Below are positions 27,780-38,156 of a stretch of DNA of 44,514 bases, in pieces. The translations under genes were made by a program, and so were the position numbers. The notes below the pieces were generated by a model. It saw only the letters and a list, made by a program, of their open reading frames with translations. It made no database searches and was not told where the DNA came from. Source of the DNA: an uncultured Candidatus Poseidoniales archaeon. Its GTDB lineage: Archaea > Thermoplasmatota > Poseidoniia > Poseidoniales > Poseidoniaceae. Numbering within the stretch: position 1 is the stretch's first letter; every line of letters begins with the position of its first letter. Location of the stretch: the NCBI GenBank assembly GCA_905182715.1, contig CAJJCP010000017.1:1-44514 (forward strand). The letters are read 5' to 3'.

Positions 27780-30700
27780 TTATTTGACCGTAAACCAAAC
27801 AACAGTCCCGTCGACTTCAAAGGTTTCAGCATCGATTGAAGGGGCTTCAGAATTTGAGTGGAACGCCGTTGCAGCAGCGCGAGTTTCAGATACAATCCAT
27901 TCTCGGTCTTGTTCAAACATCTCCGGAGCATTCTTGGTCCAGATTTCCAAATCAATGGTTGCTTCAATGGCGAGGCTGAGGTTCTTTCGCATGGCTTGAA
28001 TACGTCGAGTGATGTCACGTGCTAATCCTTTGGAAAGCAGTGCAGGTGTGTCGTTCATGTCAAGAACGAGGCTGATCTGTTGTGCCTCATCCCCTTGACC
28101 AATGGTGACCGTTGAGGCAGCAAAGCCTTCTCGCTCAACACGTCTGACTTCGACATCGGTCTCTTCGATTTTAACGCCTAATACTTCACAAGTTCCGGCC
28201 TGAATTGAGGCAAACATTGCCGTAGGGTCGGCAGCATTCTTGATTTCATTTGCAACGGCATTGACTTCGCTGCGTGCTTTGGGCGCAAGTGCTCGGAAAT
28301 TAGGAGCGAGTTCGATTTGTTGGAATCGGTCGATGTCAGTTTCAACAGCAATCGTTTCAACATTCAATTCCTCAGCAAGAATATCGTGGAATTCTTCCAT
28401 ATCGGTCCCTGCTACAATCCATCCTTGTGAACAAGGTAAGCGTTGTCTTCGCCCAGCCTCGACTCGGATACGTCGACCGACTTCAGCAAGTTCTCGAACC
28501 AAGGACATGGTCGACTCCAAACTCAAATCTTGAGGTGGAAGGTTTGCAGTTTCAGCAGCAGCATCTTCATCCCAATGGTCTGCAGTTGCCCCTTCAAGTG
28601 AACCTGGGACCCCAAGTGGCCAAGCCGCTTGATGAACCGTTTCTCCAGTAAGGTTTCGATGAATCGTATCGACCATGAAAGGACTTACAGGTGCAATAAG
28701 ACGGCACACAGTTGTCAAGATTTCATGCAATGTGTGTTGGCATGCCACTTTGTCCGTAGTTTCAGCGTCATCCCAAAGTCGACGTCTGCTTCGGCGGACA
28801 TACCAATTTGAGACATCGTTGACGATGAAGTCTTCGAGGTCACGGCAAGCCTTGTGGAAATTCCAGCTTTTGAAATCGGCATGATAGTTCCGAGCGGTTG
28901 TGGCCAATCGAGATAAGATCCATCGGTCAAGTGACGGGCGAGAACTTACTTCCGATGTGGAGATTTCAGGGTCAAAACCATCGATAGCAGCATAATCTGC
29001 ATGGAACTTGTAAATGTTCCAAAGAGTCAAGAACATCTTTGCATACGTTTCACGAACGCCATTCGAATCGAACTTGAGTGGATTCCATGGTGCACCTGCA
29101 GTGACCATGTACCAGCGTGTAGCATCTGCTCCTTCTCGGTTAAAGTGGTCCCACGGGTCAACAATGTTGCCTTTTGACTTTGACATCTTCTTTCCTTCCG
29201 CATCTAAAATGAGTCCAAGGCTCAAACAACGCTTGTAAGCGGGTTTGTCAAAGACCGCTGTTGAAACAGCAAGAAGGGTGTAGAACCATCCTCGTGTTTG
29301 GTCAACACCTTCACAAATGTAGTCGACTGGGAAAGAGGCATCGAATGTCTCGTTTCCTTCGAAGGGATAATGCCATTGAGCGAAAGGAGCACAACCAGAA
29401 TCAAACCAGCAATCCATGACAAAGGGTTCTCTATGCATTGGTTTTCCATTATCGGAAAGGAGTGTATAACCATCGACAACTGGCCGATGAAGGTCAACAT
29501 CATCAGGGCATTCCGGATTTTCAATACCAGCGGCAACAGCCTTCGCTATTTCCGATTGAAGTTCAGCAATTGAACCGATACATTTCATGTTCCCTTCATC
29601 GTCTCGCCAAACCGGAAGTGGAGTTCCCCAATACCGTTCACGGGAAATCGCCCAATCTTTGACATTGCGCAACCATTCACCGAATCGACCTTCTCCTACC
29701 CAATCAGGTGCCCATTCAACTTCACTGTTGAATTCGAGGAGACGTTCTTTGACAGCAGTCATGCGAACAAACCATGAATCCATGGCATAGTACAGCAATG
29801 GATGGTCGGTTCTCCAACAATGTGGATAGTCGTGCAGATACGCTTTCTCTCGGTAAAGCAAACCACTTTCAGGTCCTTTGCCATTACTTCCGCCAGAAGC
29901 TGAAAGAAGTTCAATCACCGTTTGGTCACAGTCTTTGACATAACGTCCATCGAGTTGTGGGTGTGTGCCGGTGAGGAAAGCCCCGTCCATTCCAACAGTG
30001 TGATGTGCTGGGAGTCCAGCAGCCATACCGAGATTGTAATCGTCTTCACCGTACATAACGGCAGTGTGTACAACACCAGTTCCATCGGTTGTCGTGACCC
30101 AGTCCGCTTCAAGAACAGTCCAAGCAGTCTTTGAATCGCCACGAGGTACAGCCTCTGGGAACAGCGGCTCATACGCTTTTCCAACCAATGAGGAACCAGA
30201 GAATTCTTCGAGGACCTCGACATTATGTCGGAGAACTTCTTTCATCAGTTCTTTTGCCAAAATGATTTCTTCTCCAACAGAAGCACCACCAGCTCCAACC
30301 CAATTTTCTGCTTGTTCAGTCACACGTGCTCGAACATAAGTGACTTCAGGTCCAACTGCTAATCCAACGTTACCAGGGAGTGTCCACGGTGTTGTTGTCC
30401 ATGCAAGGATGCTTGCAGCATCATCAATGAGTTTGAATTTCACATACACGGACGGCTCTTCAACTTCTTTGTATCCAAGAGCAACTTCATGGCTTGAATA
30501 GGAGGTTCCAGTTTGAGGGCAGTAAGGGAGAACTTTGTAGCCTCGGTACAACAAACCTTTGTCGAACATTTGCTTCATTGCCCACCAACATGATTCAACA
30601 TAATTGTTGTCAAGCGTGACGTAGGGATTGTCCAAATCGACCCAATAGGCCATTCGCTCGGTCATTTCTCTCCAAGCGGATTCATAGGTCCATACCGAAT

Positions 30701-31073
30701 CTCGGCAGGCTTGATTGAAATTATCCATTCCAAATTCATGAATCGCTTCATTTGACTTCAAATCCATTTTCTTTTGAACTTCGATTTCAACAGGTAAGCC
30801 ATGCGTATCCCATCCTCCTTTTCGTTCAACACGGAAGCCTTCCATCGTCTTCCATCGGCAAACAAGATCTTTGTAGGCACGAGCAACAACGTGGTGGATT
30901 CCTGGCTTTCCATTGGCCGTAGGTGGCCCTTCAAGGAAGATAAACGGCGCCCCATTTCGATTTGATTCGATGGATTGTTGGAATGCATTTTCCTTTTTCC
31001 ATGCTTCTAACAAGGCAGTCTCGAGTGCAACAGCATCGAATTCACCAGCAGACTTTGGGCGTGCCATAGCCAT
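27780..31073 (-). CDS. ileS: Isoleucyl-tRNA synthetase
   Basis: A 1097-residue class I synthetase charging tRNA-Ile. Near the N-terminus is FLEGPPTANGKPGIHHVVARAYKD, where HHV takes the place of HIGH. WDTHGLPVEIEVQK, the CP1 editing domain (TTPWTLPGNVGLAVGP; GTGVVHTAVMYGEDDY) and DCWFDSGCAPFAQWHYPFE follow. KMSKS is in GKKMSKSKGNIVDP, then the anticodon-binding helical domain and a long C-terminal extension. Length and HIGH variant match the type 2 (eukaryote/archaeon-like) IleS branch. ATG 31073 is the start, with ATG 31067 as an alternative. The 156-base upstream region is shared with the divergent surface-protein operon. Confidence 0.96.
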   Translation of the reverse strand: MAMARPKSAGEFDAVALETALLEAWKKENAFQQSIESNRNGAPFIFLEGPPTANGKPGIHHVVARAYKDLVCRWKTMEGFRVERKGGWDTHGLPVEIEVQKKMDLKSNEAIHEFGMDNFNQACRDSVWTYESAWREMTERMAYWVDLDNPYVTLDNNYVESCWWAMKQMFDKGLLYRGYKVLPYCPQTGTSYSSHEVALGYKEVEEPSVYVKFKLIDDAASILAWTTTPWTLPGNVGLAVGPEVTYVRARVTEQAENWVGAGGASVGEEIILAKELMKEVLRHNVEVLEEFSGSSLVGKAYEPLFPEAVPRGDSKTAWTVLEADWVTTTDGTGVVHTAVMYGEDDYNLGMAAGLPAHHTVGMDGAFLTGTHPQLDGRYVKDCDQTVIELLSASGGSNGKGPESGLLYREKAYLHDYPHCWRTDHPLLYYAMDSWFVRMTAVKERLLEFNSEVEWAPDWVGEGRFGEWLRNVKDWAISRERYWGTPLPVWRDDEGNMKCIGSIAELQSEIAKAVAAGIENPECPDDVDLHRPVVDGYTLLSDNGKPMHREPFVMDCWFDSGCAPFAQWHYPFEGNETFDASFPVDYICEGVDQTRGWFYTLLAVSTAVFDKPAYKRCLSLGLILDAEGKKMSKSKGNIVDPWDHFNREGADATRWYMVTAGAPWNPLKFDSNGVRETYAKMFLTLWNIYKFHADYAAIDGFDPEISTSEVSSRPSLDRWILSRLATTARNYHADFKSWNFHKACRDLEDFIVNDVSNWYVRRSRRRLWDDAETTDKVACQHTLHEILTTVCRLIAPVSPFMVDTIHRNLTGETVHQAAWPLGVPGSLEGATADHWDEDAAAETANLPPQDLSLESTMSLVRELAEVGRRIRVEAGRRQRLPCSQGWIVAGTDMEEFHDILAEELNVETIAVETDIDRFQQIELAPNFRALAPKARSEVNAVANEIKNAADPTAMFASIQAGTCEVLGVKIEETDVEVRRVEREGFAASTVTIGQGDEAQQISLVLDMNDTPALLSKGLARDITRRIQAMRKNLSLAIEATIDLEIWTKNAPEMFEQDREWIVSETRAAATAFHSNSEAPSIDAETFEVDGTVVWFTVK

Positions 31074-31229
31074 GCGAGACGCGTTTTTGTCTTGAACCTC
31101 ACCCCTGTTTTATCAAGTAAAAATGAACATTGCAGTTGTTTGGGAATCGAACGGAAGAACCTTTGACAATCAAAGAACTTGAAAATGGTTCGGGGTATGT
31201 TTGAAGTCCTTTAACCGATAGGGGAGAGT

Positions 31230-34200
31230 ATGACGGGTTCTTCATCGCGCCGTGGGGCATTGCTCCTCAGCCTCTTGATGCTCTTTGGTGGCCCGTTGCA
31301 AACCATGTTGACCGATGGCACTTCTTCACCCCCGAATTCGGTCTTTTTGGAAGAAGAAGGAACGATTCTTTTCGCAGGTGTTGGGGATGACGCTATCATT
31401 CAGTTACCGGGTTCAGGTTCATTTTCAGATTCATTTACCATCGAAGTTCCAAGTAATGCTCCAGTTACCGATGTTCACCTCTCTATGAAACCATCAGTCT
31501 ATGTTAATCACCAAGGCTTTGTCTGGGATAACGATCTCATTTGGTCTCACAGCAGTGCTTCGAACAACGGCACATTCGGTCAAAACAATGTGTTGACAGG
31601 AAACGGGGCAGGAACACTTTGGGATTTTAACACCAATGCAGCAGGTTGGACTTTTTCGAATACATATGCAAGCCGGGTTACCACTCCAGCTTGCGGTTTG
31701 AACGGGACCACAGGTGGTTCGATTCGAACCTATGCAGGATCAACCTATGCGACTTCACCGGTGAGTGATTTTTCAGGAATTTCTGCTATGCCTTTCCACG
31801 CTTGGGTTCACGAGGGCAGAAGCGGATGTGGAGAGACACCAGATGTCAGTGAAGATTTGCAATTCCAGTATAGAACTTCAAGTGGTACTTGGACGACATT
31901 CAATACCTTTTCAGGAGGCGGAGCGCAGACCACCAATTTCCAGTATATGACGAACCTTCCTCCCGCAGCACTGCACACCACTTCGCAGATTCGAATTCAT
32001 CAGACCTCCGGATCGGGTGGATCGGGTACATGTTGCGATTATTGGTTTATCGATGATGTGCACTTTGCAACACCTCCTTCAGCAGAATGGACCAGCCCAA
32101 CCATCGGTTTCCCTGCAAGTTCATTCCAAGATGTCGAACAAGGGCCATGGGCTCCGCTTCACATCGAAGCGGACATCCCAGCAGGAGCAAACCTCAACTG
32201 GACCATTCTTGATGGTTTGACTGGAACTCCAATTTTAGGGATGCAAGGAAGTGGCACGGGTTGGATTCCACTCAATGCGTTGGACTGGCAAACCGTCACA
32301 TCAATCCGTTTGAATCTGTATTTAGAGCCCTCTCCAAATGGTCGAATGCCAAGTATTTATTCAATCAGTGGCGATGGCAATTACGCTTTATCATTGAGTA
32401 GCGACCCACTGCTCAACGGCTGGACTGCAAAGGGTATGCCATCCTTCGATGATGTATCAACTTCATTGTATGGTATGTCCAATGATTCGATTACTTCTCC
32501 GTGGTTCTCTGCTTCCGCAGCACTTGCGGAGATACATGTCGATGCTACAGCAGACTTGGTTCAAACCCAAATACGGACCTCTCCGACAGAGAACTGGACC
32601 AATATCTCCCTCCCTTACTCAATGAGTTTCGTTGGCAATGAAGGTGCAGTAGGGTCGTATCAAATTCAATTTATTGCAGCCTCAAACAACACCACTGATA
32701 TCTGGGAGATCTTTGATTTTGAAACAGGTGCTTTTGGTGGAATACAACCAACTGGACCCGCAATTGATTTCGCTCGAGATGGTGTTTTCGAATGGGGCGG
32801 AAGCGATGTACGCGTTGGCTCTTGGGGCTGGCAAGATCGTTTTGAAAACGGACAAACTTCGATTGCTGCCAATCCTGGCATTGGTGGAAGTTCTACTGTG
32901 AAAGCTTGGATACCGGCAACGAGCCTCAGCAGTTTTTGTTTCAGTGCGTTATCATCAAATGGATATTTGACATCGATAGCACTCGTTCATAACGGCCAAA
33001 TTGTTGCGAATTGGACGCTTGATGGCGGTTCAAATTATTTCGTTCTCGACCAAACTCAACTCACTGACTTGAATGCTGCAATTACTGGAGCAAATTCATT
33101 GGTGAGTGCGCTTGGAACCTATTTCACTGAATTAGAGTTTGAAGTCGTTGGCTCTGGTAATGTGACCTTAGCAGGTCTTGGCATACCTTATGAGGCATCG
33201 AACAGCGTAACTGCACTTGTTGATTCATCTTTCGTAATGGCGATGAATGGAGCTCGTTACGGTTTGTCAGCAGCCGGTGGAATACACAACATCCCCCTAC
33301 AACTCACTTCCGAAACAGCGGGTGGATTACACCTTTCGATCGAGGGATTGAATACTTCCTCCAGTGTTCAATTGGTCAATGCCAACATGCATACCGATAC
33401 TACAACTTTGTCACCAAGTCAACGTTGGCAAACGATGGAAACGACCTTCAATGTATTTTCTTCTTCGGCCGCCTCTGCACGTCTTGATGTGATTGGAGGC
33501 GAACATTCTGCAACATGGTTGCTTCCTCTCAACGGTGGCTCTCCAATTGGCACCGGTGATTCAGCACTTGTCGAATTGCACCCTACGGCTGCTGTGACCA
33601 GCGTTGTAAGTGGTACTTCAGTCACCATGAATGTCACTTTCAGAATTGAACCTTCTTGGGATGATTCTGATACCATTCAGGTCTCCTCGAGGTTATTGCT
33701 TTCAAATGGAGTGTTCTCAATCCCTGCCTTACATACTTGGGGTGGAATGGGCTCTCAAGGTTTCGAAAATGATTTGGAAATCAAACAAGTCACCTTCACA
33801 AATTCATTCAACACTGAACTTGAACCAACCGACTACTATCTCAAAGCAGGCTCGACCATACAAATCGGAGTTCAAATTGGCTTTGAAGGTATGAATACAA
33901 TTGATGCATTTGCTGATGGTGATGCGATGGTTGAATTTTATCGTGGAGAGGTTCTTGTCGCAAATACGACCACACTCGATGGTAACATGTGGAATATCAC
34001 CGACACTCTTCCTTTTACCTTCGGAGCCGTCGTTTTGCATTTCGAAGTGAAGCCAATCAGTGGTTCCGGTACGACGTCTGCCGCAGTCTTCACTCGGACA
34101 TTCCACATCGATTCGATTACACCACAAGTTCTCGAATCAAACATGGAACGTTATGACCACCGAGTACCTTCAACGACACAAACGATTCAAATCCAAATCT

Positions 34201-36374
34201 CAGACCAACCAATTTTACCTCAAAATATCCAAGCCATGGTCTGGAGAGAATGGATCGATGATGACAACTTTGACAATTGGCCAGATGAAAATGAATACCA
34301 CCCAATTGCCTTGTATATCCCGAATGACCTTTCCTCACTTATCGGTCAATACACTCTGATGATCGATGATTCCGGTGGAAGTATTGGGCAGAAAGTATCT
34401 GTCTACATCTCAGGTTCTGATGATGCCGGCCACCCATTGGAGAAGGGCGGTTCAAATCTTTCTGGAGAACACTTGTTTATGTATCAACTTGCAATCGATG
34501 GCCCTCCAACCATCCCTTCCAATGCCTTTTCTTTTGAAGGGGGTAAGAAACCTTGGCTCCATCCCGAAACTTCCTATTCCTTCGATGTAGATATCTCTGA
34601 ACCGAACGGTGGTTCAGACTTCTCGACCGTCGTCGTCGAATTAGCATCGAATCAAGGCAGTGACCCTCTCCCTGTTCTCTGGGACTTCACAACTGGTAAT
34701 TGTACCACAACCAGTCCTCATGTTTTGATTGAAGAATGTGAAATGCGTGGAGCAAATGGCCCTGCTGACCCCTATGAAAAGGACATGACGCTTCATGTCG
34801 AAATCGAATTGGCATGGACGACTCCTGATTTGGGTGAGACTCGAAGGGAACCTGGAATTCGAGTGATTGATCGAGCCGGACAAGAAGTCTTCCAAGCCTT
34901 CCCCGAACACCGCTGGCGCTTCTCTGCAGCAATGGAAGTTCCAGATGAAAGTGTGTCGTTAATTCTCTCTCAAGGGACTTTACTCGGTGACGGTGCACGA
35001 TTAGCACCGAACAGTCCGTTGGAAGTCTCCGGAAGTGTGGTCTTTTCAGAAACCGGAATCATTCCTCAATTCGATTGTCAAATTGACGTGTTATTCGCAG
35101 GCTCGACGACTTCTGCCAGTACCCTTGAAGGGATTTGGTCGCTCGCTTTACAAGCACCGTCTTCAACCATGACTATACCAATGACTTGGAGCGTTGGATG
35201 CCTCAAAGGACAGGGTGTTGATGCGACCGACCAAGAAACATCAGTCCGTTGGATTATTGTTGATGGAACTGGTCCCGAACCTGTTGAAGTTTCAAATCCT
35301 CGTCCCGCTTCTATTCTGGAACCTGAATCACATGAAGTTCGCATTCTCCTTTCAGAAGCAGGTGGCCTCGACGTTGATTCACTGGAATTGGTCTGGTGGG
35401 TTGAAGAAAAGGCAACAGGAGATCGTTTGCGTAACGGAGTTGAACCACTTTCCTTGATTGGCTCAGATCTTTCCGGATTACGTTTGGAAGTCGTCAGTTC
35501 GATTGATTTGAGCGAGATTACACCAACCATGCTCGAAAACCGTCTATCTGTCCACATTATGGTCACAGGAAGGGATCTTGCTGACAATGAAGTTCTCGGT
35601 CTTGGTGGCTCTCCTGCTGGAAATCCAGTTGGTGTTTGGGATATGGTATGGCTCAAACCTGAATATTCCTTACAGAGTTCATCAATCAGCTATTCTCGTT
35701 TGTTAGTTGAAATCGGTCAAACTTCGATTGTGACTGCCTATGTTGAAAATACTGGGACTCTCAACGGTTCTGTTGAAGTGGTCTTTACAGAAGTTCTTGT
35801 TGATGGGACTCGTTCGATGCTTCGTCGCATGACCATAGAAGTTCCAAAAGGTGGAGGAGTTCCCGTCTCTACAGATTGGAATCCCTCAGGGTCAGGTCTA
35901 CAATGGATCGAAGTTCAGTTAGAAAGCGGCTCAACTTCTATTGGACCATCGATTGATGTCCGGCCACAACGTGAAGAATCTTTTTCAGAGAAGGTCTTCG
36001 GTGGAGTGAATCCCGTCTTGGGTACCTTTGCCGCCGTTCTTTTCCTTTCCATCGTCCTTACCGGTTTGATTTGGGCAAGACGTATGACTTTGAATCGTGG
36101 TTCGAAATTAGAATATGATTGGGATGAATATTCCTCTGAATTCGAAGAAGAAGGTGAAGATGAGGATGAGGATGACCATGACGAAGATGATGCGCCAGAC
36201 GTATCTGCTTCTCTTGCAGTAGCGTCAGTTGCTACAACCGATTCTACCGAAACAGATTCCGCTGAAGAAACAGATTGGGTGATGGGTTCCGATGGCTACT
36301 GGTGGTACCACGACAAAGTTACCAACGAATGGTGGTACAAGAATGCTGAAGGCGAAATCGTCCAACACAAGTGA
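31230..36374 (+). CDS. Giant exported surface protein with acidic Trp-rich cytoplasmic tail
   Basis: A 1714-residue surface protein of unknown function. A signal peptide (RRGALLLSLLMLFGG) is followed by long beta-rich regions. One segment near residues 100-270 looks like a lectin/jelly-roll fold (WSHSSASNNGTFG...TLWDFNTNAAGWTFSN...DYWFIDDVHF), repeated in part near 500 (WEIFDFETGAFGG...VFEWGGSDVRVGSWGWQDRFENG). Ig/CARDB-like domains follow, the last at about 1500-1590 (SYSRLLVEIGQTSIVTAYVENTG). After a transmembrane helix at about 1594-1616 the tail has an acidic tract of Asp/Glu and ends with DWVMGSDGYWWYHDK...EWWYKNAEGEIV. ATG 31230 is preceded by GGGGAG. It is the first gene of an operon with nadE (start 17 bases past its stop) and trhO. 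A surface-binding or structural role is inferred. Confidence 0.85.
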   Translation: MTGSSSRRGALLLSLLMLFGGPLQTMLTDGTSSPPNSVFLEEEGTILFAGVGDDAIIQLPGSGSFSDSFTIEVPSNAPVTDVHLSMKPSVYVNHQGFVWDNDLIWSHSSASNNGTFGQNNVLTGNGAGTLWDFNTNAAGWTFSNTYASRVTTPACGLNGTTGGSIRTYAGSTYATSPVSDFSGISAMPFHAWVHEGRSGCGETPDVSEDLQFQYRTSSGTWTTFNTFSGGGAQTTNFQYMTNLPPAALHTTSQIRIHQTSGSGGSGTCCDYWFIDDVHFATPPSAEWTSPTIGFPASSFQDVEQGPWAPLHIEADIPAGANLNWTILDGLTGTPILGMQGSGTGWIPLNALDWQTVTSIRLNLYLEPSPNGRMPSIYSISGDGNYALSLSSDPLLNGWTAKGMPSFDDVSTSLYGMSNDSITSPWFSASAALAEIHVDATADLVQTQIRTSPTENWTNISLPYSMSFVGNEGAVGSYQIQFIAASNNTTDIWEIFDFETGAFGGIQPTGPAIDFARDGVFEWGGSDVRVGSWGWQDRFENGQTSIAANPGIGGSSTVKAWIPATSLSSFCFSALSSNGYLTSIALVHNGQIVANWTLDGGSNYFVLDQTQLTDLNAAITGANSLVSALGTYFTELEFEVVGSGNVTLAGLGIPYEASNSVTALVDSSFVMAMNGARYGLSAAGGIHNIPLQLTSETAGGLHLSIEGLNTSSSVQLVNANMHTDTTTLSPSQRWQTMETTFNVFSSSAASARLDVIGGEHSATWLLPLNGGSPIGTGDSALVELHPTAAVTSVVSGTSVTMNVTFRIEPSWDDSDTIQVSSRLLLSNGVFSIPALHTWGGMGSQGFENDLEIKQVTFTNSFNTELEPTDYYLKAGSTIQIGVQIGFEGMNTIDAFADGDAMVEFYRGEVLVANTTTLDGNMWNITDTLPFTFGAVVLHFEVKPISGSGTTSAAVFTRTFHIDSITPQVLESNMERYDHRVPSTTQTIQIQISDQPILPQNIQAMVWREWIDDDNFDNWPDENEYHPIALYIPNDLSSLIGQYTLMIDDSGGSIGQKVSVYISGSDDAGHPLEKGGSNLSGEHLFMYQLAIDGPPTIPSNAFSFEGGKKPWLHPETSYSFDVDISEPNGGSDFSTVVVELASNQGSDPLPVLWDFTTGNCTTTSPHVLIEECEMRGANGPADPYEKDMTLHVEIELAWTTPDLGETRREPGIRVIDRAGQEVFQAFPEHRWRFSAAMEVPDESVSLILSQGTLLGDGARLAPNSPLEVSGSVVFSETGIIPQFDCQIDVLFAGSTTSASTLEGIWSLALQAPSSTMTIPMTWSVGCLKGQGVDATDQETSVRWIIVDGTGPEPVEVSNPRPASILEPESHEVRILLSEAGGLDVDSLELVWWVEEKATGDRLRNGVEPLSLIGSDLSGLRLEVVSSIDLSEITPTMLENRLSVHIMVTGRDLADNEVLGLGGSPAGNPVGVWDMVWLKPEYSLQSSSISYSRLLVEIGQTSIVTAYVENTGTLNGSVEVVFTEVLVDGTRSMLRRMTIEVPKGGGVPVSTDWNPSGSGLQWIEVQLESGSTSIGPSIDVRPQREESFSEKVFGGVNPVLGTFAAVLFLSIVLTGLIWARRMTLNRGSKLEYDWDEYSSEFEEEGEDEDEDDHDEDDAPDVSASLAVASVATTDSTETDSAEETDWVMGSDGYWWYHDKVTNEWWYKNAEGEIVQHK

Positions 36375-36391
36375 CACATTGGAGTGATACG

Positions 36392-38156
36392 ATGAGTCGA
36401 ATGATTGGTCTTTTGCAAATAGACCCCACCGTTGGGGATTTGTCTGGTAACGCACAACGCCTTGAGCACCTTTCGAATTTGGCAGCACAAAACGGTGCCA
36501 GTGTCGGTGTAACTACCGAATTAGCAATTTCGGGATATCCGCCTCGAGACCTGCTTCTCCAAGACGAATTTATTCGACTTGCACAACAAACAGCAAGTTC
36601 TCTCAATGTTCCAATTCCAGTCCTTGTTGGCTCTCCAATCGAGGCTCAATCGAGTCGCCAATTGCCCGGTAACGGTGTTGTTCGAGCAGGTTCGAAGAAT
36701 GTCTTATCCAGTGACGCCAATTCTCATGTTGTTGCCCGAAAGCAACTTCTCCCAACTTACGATGTCTTTGATGAGGCTCGTTATTTTCACCCTGATAATC
36801 GGTCAGGGATTGCGCGAACAATCGCTCACCTCGACCTCGGAGTCACCGTTTGTGAAGATGCTTGGCAGGCTGCAGGTTTGACCCCCTCTGCATATTCAGC
36901 AGATCCGATTGAACACTTAGCAGAATGGGGCCGTCAAGGCGTTCTATTAGATGCAACCGTGAATCTTTCAGCCTCTCCATACCATGCCGACAAATTGAGT
37001 TCACGAATCCACGTATGTCGGACTGCAGCACAGGTTCTCGGCCATCCATTCTTATTAGCCAATCAAGTTGGTGGAAACGATGATTTGTTGTTTGATGGTA
37101 ACTCCTTAGTCGCATGGCCCGATGGCCGTGTCGTCGTCGCTCCAGCATGGCAAGAAGGCGTTCTTTTGGTCGATATTGACGATGCTAATAATTGCAGTTG
37201 GGTCGCTTCCAAATCGCCTGATGCGCTCTGCATTGGCAGCGACCAAATCCGCCATCTCTCCTCAGAAGAGAAGGGTCATGAATACGATAAAGAATTACTC
37301 GAAGACCTTACGGATGCTGTGGTGACTGGACTTTCGGATTACTGCCGTAAATCCGGAATCTCATCCATTGTCTTGGGACTCTCTGGAGGCATTGATTCTG
37401 CAATTGCTGCATGTGTGGCTGCTGCTGCAGTTGGCCCAGAAAACGTTCTCGGATTAGCAATGCCAAGTCGACATTCTTCACAACATTCGATCGATGACGC
37501 CCGCTTTACTGCTGAAGCACTTGGGATTTCCTTTGACACCATTCCGATTGATTCATTCCATGCTTCGGTTGAAGACTCAATTGGAGATGTGCTCACCAAC
37601 GGCCACCCGGTGGCATCAGAGAATCTTCAATCACGTTTGCGAGGTCTTCTTGTCATGGCTCACGCCAATGCACAAGGTCGTATGGCAATTGCAACAGGAA
37701 ACAAATCCGAATTGGCTCAAGGCTATTGCACTCTGTACGGTGATATGGCTGGTGGATACGCTCCTCTCGGTGACCTTTACAAGATGCAAGTCTATGGAAT
37801 TGCAGATATTTTCAACTCACGTGCTGAGCATAACGGACAGTGTTGCACCGGTGAATCAATCCACTCGGACCAAACCACCATCTGCAGAACTTGCTCCTGA
37901 CCAAAAAGACGAAGATTCACTCCCTCCATACCATGTGCTTGATGAGATTCTGCATTCACACATCGAAGAAGGATTGGATGCTCAAACCATCGCTGACAAC
38001 GGATTTGACCACGATGTTGTTGTTGAAGTTCTGACTCGTTTAGAACACAGTGAGCACAAACGTTGGCAGATGTCTCCTGCACCTCGTGTTTCCTCTCGTG
38101 CCTTTGGACAAGGTTGGCGCCGTCCTCTTGCTTCACGCCATGATTGGCGTCATTGA
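36392..38156 (+). CDS. nadE: Glutamine-dependent NAD+ synthetase (single-base frameshift)
   Basis: Converts nicotinic acid adenine dinucleotide to NAD+ with glutamine as nitrogen donor. The N-terminal nitrilase-like amidase triad is visible as Glu43 (TTELAISGYPPRDL), Lys118 (KQLLPTYDVFDE) and Cys154 (VTVCEDAW). The synthetase domain has the P-loop LGLSGGIDSAIAACV, then KSELAQGYCTLYGDMAGGYAPLGDLYKMQVY. The frame then degenerates (CCTGESIHSD) and stops at 37900. The +1 frame continues with the essential STRTKPPSAELAPDQKDEDSLPPYHVLDEIL and runs to 38156. Removing one T at 37843-37844 gives a continuous 587-residue enzyme. ATG 36392 has GGAG seven bases upstream. The restored stop overlaps the trhO start as TGATG, supporting the joined reading. 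Confidence 0.9.

Noticed and set aside
31074-31229. Searched the divergent ileS/surface-protein gap for a tRNA or small RNA
   Set aside because: No cloverleaf arms or T-loop sequence seen; only AT-rich promoter-like sequence and the GGGGAG ribosome-binding site.
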